DNA of 32,701 bases from Bacteroidota bacterium (GTDB lineage: Bacteria > Bacteroidota > Bacteroidia > Bacteroidales > JAAUTT01), in assembly GCA_020048915.1 (NCBI GenBank), contig JAIFLU010000273.1, positions 1-32,701 of the forward strand. The letters run 5' to 3'. Under the pieces are notes generated by a model. It did not search any database. It had not been told where the DNA came from and saw only the letters and a program-made list of their open reading frames with translations. Shown in pieces: positions 1-8,089 of this stretch (position 1 is the stretch's first letter; each line of letters begins with the position of its first letter). The translations under genes and the position numbers were made by a program.

Positions 1-725
1 TTCGTGGCGGGTTTCCGGTGGCGCTCACAGCTACTTCTGATGAATGGATGCAGGATTGGATCGACGATTTTATTAGTACCTATATTGAACGTGATTTACG
101 ATGGCTTTTTGGTCGGGACTTTTCGAGAAACGTAATGCGTAATTTTTGGGGTATGACCGCCCATAATAACGGAAGCATTTGGAATGCATCAAATTATTCC
201 CGCTCGTTGGGCGTATCGTCGCCAACGGTAAAGTCGTATGCTGAACTGCTCGAAGCAGGTTTTCTGATCCGTTTACTGCCTGCTTGGTATGTAAATGCCG
301 GAAAGCGTCTGGTAAAATCGCCAAAATTGTATTGGCGCGATACTGGCCTTTTGCACCGGATGTGCCGGATAGGACGTTTCGAAGATTTATTTGGGCATCC
401 CGTGGTGGGAGGCTCATGGGAAGGGTATGTGATAGAACAAGTTGTACAGCATAAAAACCGCGATCTCGATATGTATTTTTATCGTACCCAAAACGGTGCC
501 GAATGCGATATCGTGTTGGTAAAAGGAATTAAACCGGTGGCTTGTATCGAAATTAAGCTTTCGAATTCGCCAAACATAACCGAAGGGTATTTTAATTGTA
601 TAGCCGATTTGAAAACAAAGCAGAACTTTATTATTACCCCTTTCTCCGATACTTATCCCTATTTTGGAGCTACGGTTTGTAATTTGAAAGCATTTTTAAA
701 CGACTTTCTTCCAACTATTGGATAA
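1..725 (+). CDS. AAA-family ATPase with C-terminal DUF4143 domain (3' part only)
   Basis: The reading frame is open from the first full codon at base 3, before any start codon, and its first residues (RGGFPVAL) match the interior of the family, just upstream of the DUF4143 domain. The gene therefore starts outside the window; the GTG at 18 is not the true start. The visible part holds the winged-helix-like segment and a DUF4143 region carrying a PD-(D/E)XK-like pattern: GAECDIVLV near nt 495-521, then IEIKLS, giving candidate acidic residues and a lysine in the usual order. Walker motifs, normally in the first 150 residues, are off the left edge. Family members are about 380-450 residues of uncertain role and spread by transfer. 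It lies 65 bp upstream of cas1 on the same strand, where cas9 would be expected. I infer an accessory insertion or neighbour rather than a CRISPR component. Confidence 0.85.
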   Translation, partial: RGGFPVALTATSDEWMQDWIDDFISTYIERDLRWLFGRDFSRNVMRNFWGMTAHNNGSIWNASNYSRSLGVSSPTVKSYAELLEAGFLIRLLPAWYVNAGKRLVKSPKLYWRDTGLLHRMCRIGRFEDLFGHPVVGGSWEGYVIEQVVQHKNRDLDMYFYRTQNGAECDIVLVKGIKPVACIEIKLSNSPNITEGYFNCIADLKTKQNFIITPFSDTYPYFGATVCNLKAFLNDFLPTIG

Positions 726-750
726 ATAATTAGTTTATTGTAACTTAATA

Positions 751-777
751 TAAGATATTGCCTGGTGGCATATCTTA
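751..777. other. hairpin between the ATPase gene and cas1
   Basis: An 11-bp near-perfect stem: TAAGATATTGCC, the loop TGGT, then GGCATATCTTA, with one bulged T on the left arm. It has no following T tract, so a rho-independent terminator is unlikely. It lies just upstream of the cas1 start at 791. It could be an RNA structure in the cas1 leader, a regulatory palindrome, or a scar of insertion. No similarity to the CRISPR repeat was found that would make it a tracrRNA anti-repeat. Confidence 0.55.
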
Positions 778-790
778 TGTTAATTAAGGT

Positions 791-1699
791 ATGATAAAAC
801 GTACATTATACTTTGGAAATCCCGCCTATTTAAGGTGCCATAACGAACAACTAAAAATTGAAATCCCGACAACGGATGATTCCCAAAACGGTCGTTCAAC
901 CACCATTCCTATTGAGGATATTGGAGTGGTTATATTAGACAATCCCCAGGTGACAATTACCCATCATTTAATGCACCGGTTGCTGGAGAATAATTGTGCA
1001 TTTATTACAACAGATGATAGGCACATGCCGGCAGGTTTAATGCTTAACCTCGAAGGAAATACATTGCAACAGGAGCGGTTTGAGGCGCAAGTAGAAGCCA
1101 GTTTGCCACTGAAGAAGCAATTATGGTCGCAAACCATCGAATATAAGATACGGAATCAGGCAGCAGTATTAAAGCTCCGGGGAGTAAAAAACGAGAATAT
1201 GCTCTATTGGGCAGATAGTGTGAAATCGGGCGATTCTGAGAATCATGAAGCTCGGGCCGCAGCATTTTACTGGCAAAATATTTTTCCTGCGGACTTTTTG
1301 TTTTTGCGTGATCCGGAAGGGGCCTTTCCCAATAACCTTTTAAATTATGGTTATGCGGTTTTGCGTGCTATTACAGCCCGTTCGTTGGTAGGTTCGGGTC
1401 TGCTTCCTACGTTGGGGATACACCATGCAAACCGTTACAATGCCTATTGCTTGGCCGATGATATTATGGAGCCATATCGCCCTTATGTGGATAAAACCGT
1501 TTTAGCGATTGTGGATAAAACGCCTCATATTGCCGAATTAACTAAAGAATTGAAAGCACAGTTGCTTACTATACCGGTTGTTGATGTTATAGTAAACGGA
1601 CAATCGAGCCCGCTTATGATTGCCATGCAACAAACAACCGCCTCGCTTGCCCGGTGTTTTTTGGGGGAAATACGTAAAATATCATATCCCGAAATATAG
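791..1699 (+). CDS. cas1: CRISPR-associated endonuclease Cas1, type II
   Basis: Cas1 is the integrase of the Cas1-Cas2 complex that inserts new spacers into the array. The product has 302 residues, the usual size for type II-C Cas1. The N-terminal beta domain begins with MIKRTLYFGNPAYL. The C-terminal helical domain carries the expected metal ligands: Glu153 in NHEARAAAFYW, His211 or His212 in LGIHHANRYN, and an acidic residue in LADDIMEPYRP (Glu227 region). The stop codon is directly followed by the cas2 ATG with no spacer, so the two are co-transcribed and probably translationally coupled. The upstream gene in the window is a DUF4143 ATPase, not cas9. The catalytic residues look intact, so adaptation could still work. 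Confidence 0.96.
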   Translation: MIKRTLYFGNPAYLRCHNEQLKIEIPTTDDSQNGRSTTIPIEDIGVVILDNPQVTITHHLMHRLLENNCAFITTDDRHMPAGLMLNLEGNTLQQERFEAQVEASLPLKKQLWSQTIEYKIRNQAAVLKLRGVKNENMLYWADSVKSGDSENHEARAAAFYWQNIFPADFLFLRDPEGAFPNNLLNYGYAVLRAITARSLVGSGLLPTLGIHHANRYNAYCLADDIMEPYRPYVDKTVLAIVDKTPHIAELTKELKAQLLTIPVVDVIVNGQSSPLMIAMQQTTASLARCFLGEIRKISYPEI

Positions 1700-2035
<336 letters not shown>

Positions 2036-2068
2036 TAGGGCTAAAGTGGAAAAAGCTATGGAAAAATA

Positions 2069-2099
2069 AAAAGCCCAGGAATAAAAATCCCGGGCTTTT
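2069..2099. terminator. two-sided terminator between cas2 and the CRISPR array
   Basis: Stem arms AAAAGCCCAGG (2069-2079) and CCCGGGCTTTT (2089-2099) pair with one mismatch around a 9-nt loop. The right arm ends in a T run on the plus strand. On the minus strand the other arm gives a T run continuing into TATTTTTC. It can therefore stop cas1-cas2 from the left and a minus-strand CRISPR transcript from the right. Confidence 0.8.
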
Positions 2100-2116
2100 C
2101 TTATGCTGGCAAACAC

Positions 2117-2144
2117 AGCAGGGGCATTTTTATAGCCCTGTTTT
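2117..2144 (+). terminator. second weaker terminator-like hairpin after cas2
   Basis: CAGGGGC (2119-2125) pairs with GCCCTG (2135-2140) with one bulged G, and TTTT follows at 2141-2144. It may back up the stronger hairpin at 2069-2099. It could also be structure in a small RNA from this 87-bp gap; no repeat-like sequence supports a tracrRNA here. Confidence 0.45.
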
Positions 2145-2186
2145 CGGAAGTAAAGAACTGGGTCACAATTTCATAACTGGGGGTAT

Positions 2187-2310
2187 GTTGTTCGCCAGTA
2201 TTTCAAAGATACAATCTGAAAGCAAATCACAACCGCCAAGCTTGCGAGAAATTTACTAACCTAGTTGTTCGCCAGTATTTCAAAGATACAATCTGAAAGC
2301 AAATCACAAC
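2187..2310 (-). CRISPR. minimal type II-C CRISPR array: two 47-bp repeats, one 30-bp spacer
   Basis: Two identical 47-bp repeats lie at 2187-2233 and 2264-2310, separated by a 30-bp spacer at 2234-2263. Each repeat begins GTTGTTCGCCAG and ends GCAAATCACAAC, so the ends form a short inverted repeat (GTTGT/ACAAC). Read on the minus strand the repeat starts GTTGTGATTTGCTTTC, which I recognise as the usual orientation of 47-bp Bacteroidota type II-C repeats; this is why the minus strand is assigned. Repeat and spacer lengths fit type II-C. The array sits 3' of cas2, as is common. With one spacer it is either very young, nearly lost, or an assembly-collapsed array. No clear leader is visible. Confidence 0.95.
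2281..2288 (-). promoter_or_regulatory. repeat-embedded Bacteroidota -7 element (also at 2204-2211)
   Basis: On the minus strand each CRISPR repeat contains TATCTTTG at repeat positions 23-30, an exact match to the Bacteroidota -7 consensus TAnnTTTG. A TTG lies 18 nt upstream inside the same repeat (consensus spacing about 19-21). Transcription from the copy in the right repeat would run through the spacer into the left repeat. This is sequence-based inference by analogy with the repeat-borne promoters of Neisseria type II-C arrays. Confidence 0.45.
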
Positions 2311-2356
2311 GCTAGATCCGTTCAAAGCTCTCTGATTAAGTCGCAGCTTATCCCCC

Positions 2357-3382
2357 TTATTTCCCCAACTCTTCCCTTCCTTCTTTTGTCCGTTCAATAA
2401 TTTTATAGTTCGACGAACTTTCAATGGCCCGGATAGCAATATCTTTGGCACTTTTATCTGCCAGTTCAGCCTTACTGGCTTGCTGCGCTAATTGGATCTC
2501 CAAATCTTTAATTTTAGTTTTAAGGCTGGTTATTTCCAAATCACGTAACTTAACATCGGTCTCAAATTCTTTAGCTTTAAGCTGTGTCTCAAATTTATAG
2601 GTACTTTGAAGTTTTTCGGTATTTTCGGCAACCGCTTCTTTTATTGCTTGTTCAAGTTGTTTTGGGAAAGCTGATGTTTTCTCTCGTAATTCCGTTAACT
2701 CTGTTTCTGCAGCTATAACCGCCTGTTCCCTTGATGTAATCTCCTGTTCAAATTTTTCCTTTTTAATGACAAGCTCTTTTTCAAGAGTTGCTTTTTTCTG
2801 TTCGTATTGGTCAGTATCCTTTTTCCTTGTCAACGCAAGGTTATAAGCGTATTCTTCCTCTTCCCGTTTGCGTTGCTTTTGTATATTGCTTTCATTATCT
2901 TTTAGGAGTAAATCATTCTCTTTTTTCTCTTTTTGCCATTTTTGGTTTGCTTCGAAAATTTCCGCATCAAGTTGTTGCCTTTTTTGCCCCATTTCTTTTT
3001 CAAAAGCTTCTTTTTTTTCTTTTTGAAGGGCAAGCATAACCGAAACAGAATCTGCGGTTGCGTTTATTCCATATAAATCTTCCAGCCTTTGTTCCTGTAT
3101 TTTAATTGCTTCCTGCACCTGAGTAAGCTTCTTTGATTCTGTTACCAATGCTTCTTCTACATTCTCCAATTCGGCATTTAGCGAAATTTTAAGGCTGGCT
3201 ATTTGCTTAATTATCCCTTCTTTATTAATTGTGGTTGCTATTTTCAACGTTTTTTCTTTATCTTCTTTTTCCCTGGTTTCTTTAGGTTGAACAGAGGTTT
3301 GAGTATCCATTTGTTTTAGGAGGTCATTATACGCCTCAAATATTTCGGTTTTAGTGCTCGATGGGCTAACTTTCTTTTCCAT
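2357..3382 (-). CDS. long coiled-coil protein, function unknown
   Basis: The product has 341 residues and no signal peptide or membrane segment. From about residue 45 to 310 it is almost continuous heptad-rich helix with very high Lys, Glu and Gln content (for example EKKEAFEKEMGQKRQQLDAE), broken near residue 240 by TSAFPKQLEQ. This suggests a rod-like structural or scaffold protein in the cytoplasm. The ATG at 3382 is the only good start. The gene is divergent from the SNF2 helicase gene with a 186-bp shared upstream region, and its 3' end is 46 bp from the CRISPR array. I do not recognise a named family. Low-complexity coiled coils give misleading matches to SMC and myosin-like proteins, so no function is assigned; a partnership with the helicase is only a neighbourhood inference. 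Confidence 0.8.
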   Translation of the reverse strand: MEKKVSPSSTKTEIFEAYNDLLKQMDTQTSVQPKETREKEDKEKTLKIATTINKEGIIKQIASLKISLNAELENVEEALVTESKKLTQVQEAIKIQEQRLEDLYGINATADSVSVMLALQKEKKEAFEKEMGQKRQQLDAEIFEANQKWQKEKKENDLLLKDNESNIQKQRKREEEEYAYNLALTRKKDTDQYEQKKATLEKELVIKKEKFEQEITSREQAVIAAETELTELREKTSAFPKQLEQAIKEAVAENTEKLQSTYKFETQLKAKEFETDVKLRDLEITSLKTKIKDLEIQLAQQASKAELADKSAKDIAIRAIESSSNYKIIERTKEGREELGK

Positions 3383-3568
3383 TGATTTTTATGAATTTAA
3401 ATGAGAAGGTTAAAAATAAATAAATATGAGGTAAATCTGGAGCTTACCATAGCTTATTTATCAACAATACTCAGTATAATTTATTTTGTTCATAAATCGT
3501 TCGAAACTTCCAAATCATAACATTTTTTTGTTCCTTAAATCGATTTATTTTTGATAAAAAACAAACCC

Positions 3569-6046
3569 ATGAACCTCGACAAAATTGACCTGCACTATAA
3601 AAAAGTTTCGTACCTCAAAAAGTCGGAAGCGTTAACTTTAGAGGAATGGCAATATGCCTTGCGGAAACAATTTGGCGAAACGCATTTTTTCAAAATCGAA
3701 AATAGGGGCAAGCATCCGGTATTTACTGATTTTGATGTATATAACCCCGAAACTAAACTATCGTACAAAGTGGCCATCCGCAGTAAGGATAACAGCGCTA
3801 ATTTCTGCGAATGCAACGACTTTAAGACAAATGGACTGGGTACCTGTAAGCATATACATGCCGTTCTAAAACATATTCATACCGTTGTAAATAAAGGTCA
3901 TTTGCTCGAAATGGGTTATATGCCTGCGTATACTTCAATTTATGTTGACTACCGGGGCGAGCGAAAAATTAAAATACGTATTGGCTCTGAACAGGAAGAA
4001 GAATTTAAAGCATTTGTTCCCCGATATTTTGATAACCAGCAGGTTTTAAAAAAGGAAGCTTTTGAAATTTTCGACGAAATAATCGCCCGGGGGAGCCAAA
4101 TAAGTAATAGTTTTCGATGTTATCCCGATGCACTGGAATTTGTGTTAGAAGCAAGGGAAAGCAAAAAGAGGAAAGGGATTGTTGTTGAAAAATACCAGCA
4201 TCACAGTGATAATGGCGCATTCGACAACCTTGTGAATGCTAAGTTATTTCCATATCAAAAACAGGGTGTTTGTTTTGCCGCCGAAAGGGGACGTTGTATA
4301 ATTGCCGATGATATGGGACTTGGTAAAACAATCCAAGCCATAGCTGCAACAGAGCTTTTAAGAAAAGAAGGGGCAATTTCGTCATCATTTATTATCTGTC
4401 CTACTTCTCTTAAATACCAATGGAAAACCGAGATTGAAAAATTTACAGGCCAACAGGCATGGGTGGTCGAAGGGATTTATACCAAACGCCTGGAGCAATA
4501 CCATAACGACTCCTTCTATAAAATTGTATCGTATAACACCGCAGTAAACGATATTAAGGAAATTAACGCCACCTTACCCGATCTTTTTATTCTGGACGAA
4601 GCCCAGCGAATAAAAAACTTCAAAACAAAAATATCACAGAACATTAAGAAACTGAAATCGCCGTTTTCATTTGTCCTTACAGGTACTCCACTCGAAAATA
4701 AGTTAGAAGAACTTTATTCCATTGTTCAGTATGTGAATCCTTTTATCCTTGGTCCATTCTTTCAGTTTATGCACGACCACCGGATTACCGACGACAAAGG
4801 GAAAGTAACTGGTTACCGCGATTTAAACCGGATTGGCGAACTTCTTTCGGGAACAATGATCCGGCGATTAAGAAAGGATGTTTTACTCCAGCTCCCGGAA
4901 CGTATGGATAAGGTGTTGTATGTGCCGATGACCGATGCCCAGCGCGAAATTCATGATGAATACCAATACAGCGTTGCCCAGTTAATTCAAAAATGGCGCA
5001 GGCAGGGGTTTCTGAACGAAAAGGATCGACAACGCCTGATGATTTTCCTGAACATGATGCGCATGGTGTGCGACAGTACCTTTATACTGGACCAGAAGAC
5101 CCGTCACGATACTAAAATTACAGAGTTGCTGAATATTTTAGAGGAGGTATTTGCCGAAGGGAACGAAAAAGTAGTGATTTTTAGCCAGTGGGAACGTATG
5201 ACCCGCATTGTTGCCGGAGAGCTCGATGCCCGTGGAATCCAATATCAACACCTCTATGGAGGAGTACCCAGCACGGAGCGAGGGAAATTATTTGAGAACT
5301 TTAATAACAACCCCGATTGCAAAGTGTTTTTATCGACCGATGCCGGTGGGGTAGGATTAAACCTACAGGCAGCATCGTTACTTATTAACCTGGATATTCC
5401 CTGGAACCCGGCAGTTTTGGAACAGCGTATTGCACGTATCTACCGTTTGGGGCAAAAACGAAATGTTTCTATCATTAATATGGTGTCAACTAATACTATT
5501 GAACATAAAATGCTTGGTGTATTAAGCTTTAAAAAGGGATTATCCGAAGGGATTCTCGATCAGGGCGAAAATACGATCTTTATGGAAGATAGTAAATTTA
5601 AGGTACTGATGAATACCGTGGAAGAAATGATTGTTTCGGATCAGCCAGCACAATCGTCCACCCGGGATGAAGAAGATGATGAAATTCAATCGGATATATT
5701 ACCGGACAATCACAATACTATTCCTGAGGAAACTATACAACAGCAATTTGATTTTGAGCCCATTTTACCCGGAGACGATGATATAAAATCAAATGCTCCG
5801 ACTTTTGAAAAAAACTATCCTCAAGCAGAAACACCGGCCGATTTGGTTCAAATGGGAATGTCGTTTTTCGGAAAACTGGCGCAAACCCTTTCCGATCCCG
5901 TAGCAACGCAAAAGCTTATTTCTTCTATTGTTCAAAAGGATGAGAAAGATGGAAAATCCTATTTAAAAATTCCGGTTGAAAATGAAAAAATGGTCGAAAA
6001 TGTTTTGACATTGTTTTCGGGTTTATTAGGGCAACTGAAGAAATAG
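3569..6046 (+). CDS. SWIM zinc-finger SNF2-family DNA helicase/translocase
   Basis: This is an ATP-dependent DNA translocase of the SNF2/Rad54-like class. From the ATG at 3569 the product has 825 residues; an in-frame TTG at 3551 is a less likely start. An N-terminal SWIM zinc finger (CECNDF...CKH, about residues 80-95) probably binds DNA or protein. The helicase core follows: Walker A DMGLGKT (248-254), Walker B DEAQ (343-346), LTGTP (371-375), then the C-terminal lobe with STDAGGVGLNLQAA (about 589-602) and QRIARIYRLGQ (619-629). All key residues look intact. An acidic linker leads to a unique C-terminal tail of about 100 residues. It is divergent from the coiled-coil gene. SNF2 enzymes occur both in housekeeping and in anti-phage islands, so a defence role is possible but unproven. 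Confidence 0.92.
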   Translation: MNLDKIDLHYKKVSYLKKSEALTLEEWQYALRKQFGETHFFKIENRGKHPVFTDFDVYNPETKLSYKVAIRSKDNSANFCECNDFKTNGLGTCKHIHAVLKHIHTVVNKGHLLEMGYMPAYTSIYVDYRGERKIKIRIGSEQEEEFKAFVPRYFDNQQVLKKEAFEIFDEIIARGSQISNSFRCYPDALEFVLEARESKKRKGIVVEKYQHHSDNGAFDNLVNAKLFPYQKQGVCFAAERGRCIIADDMGLGKTIQAIAATELLRKEGAISSSFIICPTSLKYQWKTEIEKFTGQQAWVVEGIYTKRLEQYHNDSFYKIVSYNTAVNDIKEINATLPDLFILDEAQRIKNFKTKISQNIKKLKSPFSFVLTGTPLENKLEELYSIVQYVNPFILGPFFQFMHDHRITDDKGKVTGYRDLNRIGELLSGTMIRRLRKDVLLQLPERMDKVLYVPMTDAQREIHDEYQYSVAQLIQKWRRQGFLNEKDRQRLMIFLNMMRMVCDSTFILDQKTRHDTKITELLNILEEVFAEGNEKVVIFSQWERMTRIVAGELDARGIQYQHLYGGVPSTERGKLFENFNNNPDCKVFLSTDAGGVGLNLQAASLLINLDIPWNPAVLEQRIARIYRLGQKRNVSIINMVSTNTIEHKMLGVLSFKKGLSEGILDQGENTIFMEDSKFKVLMNTVEEMIVSDQPAQSSTRDEEDDEIQSDILPDNHNTIPEETIQQQFDFEPILPGDDDIKSNAPTFEKNYPQAETPADLVQMGMSFFGKLAQTLSDPVATQKLISSIVQKDEKDGKSYLKIPVENEKMVENVLTLFSGLLGQLKK

Positions 6047-6143
6047 CCCCTGACAGATACCAAACTTCGCTTTTAGCTCCAGGGCATCACCTTTATTGAG
6101 GTGAAACATAGAAAAGAGAGGAAAGGTGTTTCAAAACCAATCA

Positions 6144-6151
6144 TAATTTTG
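6144..6151 (+). promoter_or_regulatory. -7 promoter element of the sugar isomerase-kinase operon
   Basis: TAATTTTG matches the Bacteroidota -7 consensus TAnnTTTG and lies 38 bp upstream of the isomerase ATG. No convincing -33 TTTG was found, so the call is tentative. Confidence 0.4.
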
Positions 6152-6189
6152 TTAATTTTATGAACTACTATCTCCTAACTAGTTAAATC

Positions 6190-6864
6190 ATGAAGCGAAG
6201 TGAAGTAAATTCGATTATTGCTGATGCAAAATTATTCTTTGAGCAACATCAGTTTTTGCTGCCCGAGTGGGCATATTGGGCTCCTAAAAATTGGAGAAAT
6301 ATGTACAACAGTTGTTTCGAAATTCCAGATAATAATCTTGGGTGGGATATCACCGATTTTGGCAGCGGAAGTTTTGAAAAGAGGGGTCTGGTTCTTTTCA
6401 CCATTCGAAACGGCAATTGGGAAAAGAAAGATAAAATGTATTGCGAGAAAATAATGATTGCCGGCGAAAACCAGGAAACGCCTCTTCACTATCATTGGAA
6501 TAAAACCGAAGATATAATTAACCGCGGCGGGGGCAATTTGGTAATTGAATTATACAAGGCGAAAAGTGATGATACGCTTTCAGACGAACCGGTAGTTGTG
6601 AGCATCGATGGCGTGATTCGTACCATAAAGGCTGGCGAACCTTTTATTATTAAACCCGGAAGCAGCATTTGCCTTAAACCAGGAGTGTATCATCGATTTT
6701 ATGGAGAAGCCGGTAAGGGTAAGGTATTAATAGGCGAAGTAAGCATGGTGAACGACGACACCAACGACAACCGTTTTTACGAAGTGATAGGGCGTTTCCC
6801 TGAAATCGACGAAGATTTTGAGCCCATTCATTTGTTGGTGAACGATTATAAGAACTATCTGTAA
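6190..6864 (+). CDS. D-lyxose isomerase-family cupin sugar isomerase
   Basis: D-lyxose ketol-isomerases interconvert D-lyxose and D-xylulose (some also D-mannose and D-fructose) with a divalent metal in a cupin barrel. The 224-residue product is the normal size. The metal-binding set is visible: His100 and His102 in PLHYHWNKTEDI, Glu107 in the same motif, and His168 in PGVYHRF. The N-terminal segment, with WRNMYNSCFEIPDNNLGWDITDFG, also fits the family. The stop is 18 bp before the PfkB kinase start on the same strand, so the pair is likely one operon: isomerise an aldose, then phosphorylate the ketose. The true substrate cannot be read from sequence. Confidence 0.85.
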   Translation: MKRSEVNSIIADAKLFFEQHQFLLPEWAYWAPKNWRNMYNSCFEIPDNNLGWDITDFGSGSFEKRGLVLFTIRNGNWEKKDKMYCEKIMIAGENQETPLHYHWNKTEDIINRGGGNLVIELYKAKSDDTLSDEPVVVSIDGVIRTIKAGEPFIIKPGSSICLKPGVYHRFYGEAGKGKVLIGEVSMVNDDTNDNRFYEVIGRFPEIDEDFEPIHLLVNDYKNYL

Positions 6865-6882
6865 TTCGCCAAACTTTATATC

Positions 6883-8082
6883 ATGTCACAGAAAATTATT
6901 GTTTCCGGAGTCGGTTGTTGTTTGGTCGATTTGTTATTTAACAACATCAACTTCAATTGCATTGCCATGCAATCATACCATTCAGTTGTGCGCGGAGATG
7001 GAGGATTAACTCCCGGCCAACTGGTTTTTCAGGAAGAGTTTGAAAAATTCGCTGGATGCGATTTTAATGCGGCTTTAGATAAGCTCACCAATAATCGGGA
7101 ACCTGACAAAAAAAATATAGGGGGACCATCAATAGTTTCTTTGATTCATGCTGCGCAGGTATTGGATAAAAATCGGTTCGAAGTACGTTTTTACGGTCGG
7201 GGAGGCATGGACGATGCAGGAGAGTATCTTCTTTCGGCACTTCAACAAACGCCTGTTGTCCTTCAGGATTATCAGTTAATTCCCAAACCAACACCGGCAA
7301 CCTTTGTTCTTTCAGATCCAAATTACGATAACGGACATGGCGAGCGGATGTTTATCAATTCCATTGGTGCAGCATGGGACTTCAATCCAGTGGATTTACA
7401 GGATGATTTTTTTAAATCGCAAGTAGTAGTTTTTGGCGGTACGGCTTTGGTTCCGGGTATTCATGATCATTTGACATCTCTCTTGAAAAAGGCTAAATCA
7501 ACTGGATGTATTACCGTTGTAAATACGGTTTTTGATTTTAGAAGCGAAAAACTTAACCCTGGTGCGAGATGGCCCTTGGGAGAAAGTGACAAAAGCTATC
7601 AATTCATCGATCTTCTGATTGCCGATCAGGAGGAAGCGCTTCGCTTAAGCGGGAAAAATAACCCCGATGAAGCCATGCTTTTCTTTCAGGAACAGCAGGT
7701 TTCGTCGGTGATTATAACAAATGGGTCAAAGAATATTTTGTTTTATTCGGATGGCCATTTTTTCGAAAAGGTAAATTTATCTTACCTACCGGTTTCTCAG
7801 CGTGTATCCGAAGAGTTAAAAGACTATAAGGAGGGAGATACTACTGGTTGTGGTGATAATTTTGTGGGCGGCGTAATTGCGTCTTTAGTCAGTCAAATTG
7901 ATGAAAATAATGAAAAACCCGACCTTCGGGAGGCCTGTTATCGGGGTATAGTTGCCGGAGGTTTTGCGTGCTTTTATATGGGAGGAACTTATTTCGAACG
8001 GGAGCCGGGTGAAAAAAAGGAGCGATTGGAATCGTATTATGAGTCGTACAAAAAGCAAGTAGCTTTTAAAATTTCTGAATAA
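6883..8082 (+). CDS. PfkB-family carbohydrate kinase
   Basis: This is an ATP-dependent sugar kinase of the ribokinase/PfkB superfamily. The diagnostic C-terminal signature DTTGCGDNFVGG is at residues 319-330, with Asp325 as the expected catalytic base and the anion hole around GCGD. An N-terminal GG-containing substrate segment (NIGGPSIVSLIHAA, 78-91) and YGRGGMDDAGEYL (104-116) fit the PfkB lid and sugar site. At 399 residues it is longer than the usual 300-330, with extra sequence near residues 20-75. It follows the lyxose isomerase-type gene by 18 bp, so its substrate is plausibly the ketose made by that enzyme (for example xylulose or fructose); this is inference from context. Confidence 0.85.
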   Translation: MSQKIIVSGVGCCLVDLLFNNINFNCIAMQSYHSVVRGDGGLTPGQLVFQEEFEKFAGCDFNAALDKLTNNREPDKKNIGGPSIVSLIHAAQVLDKNRFEVRFYGRGGMDDAGEYLLSALQQTPVVLQDYQLIPKPTPATFVLSDPNYDNGHGERMFINSIGAAWDFNPVDLQDDFFKSQVVVFGGTALVPGIHDHLTSLLKKAKSTGCITVVNTVFDFRSEKLNPGARWPLGESDKSYQFIDLLIADQEEALRLSGKNNPDEAMLFFQEQQVSSVIITNGSKNILFYSDGHFFEKVNLSYLPVSQRVSEELKDYKEGDTTGCGDNFVGGVIASLVSQIDENNEKPDLREACYRGIVAGGFACFYMGGTYFEREPGEKKERLESYYESYKKQVAFKISE

Positions 8083-8089
8083 ATCTTGC

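Noticed and set aside
2227-2451. Minus-strand frame crossing the CRISPR repeats
   Set aside because: It arises from repeat sequence and from the 3' end of the coiled-coil gene in another frame.
6047-6143. Small hairpin (TCACCT with AGGTGA) after the SNF2 gene
   Set aside because: The stem has only 6 bp and lacks a T tract, so it is not a credible terminator or RNA.
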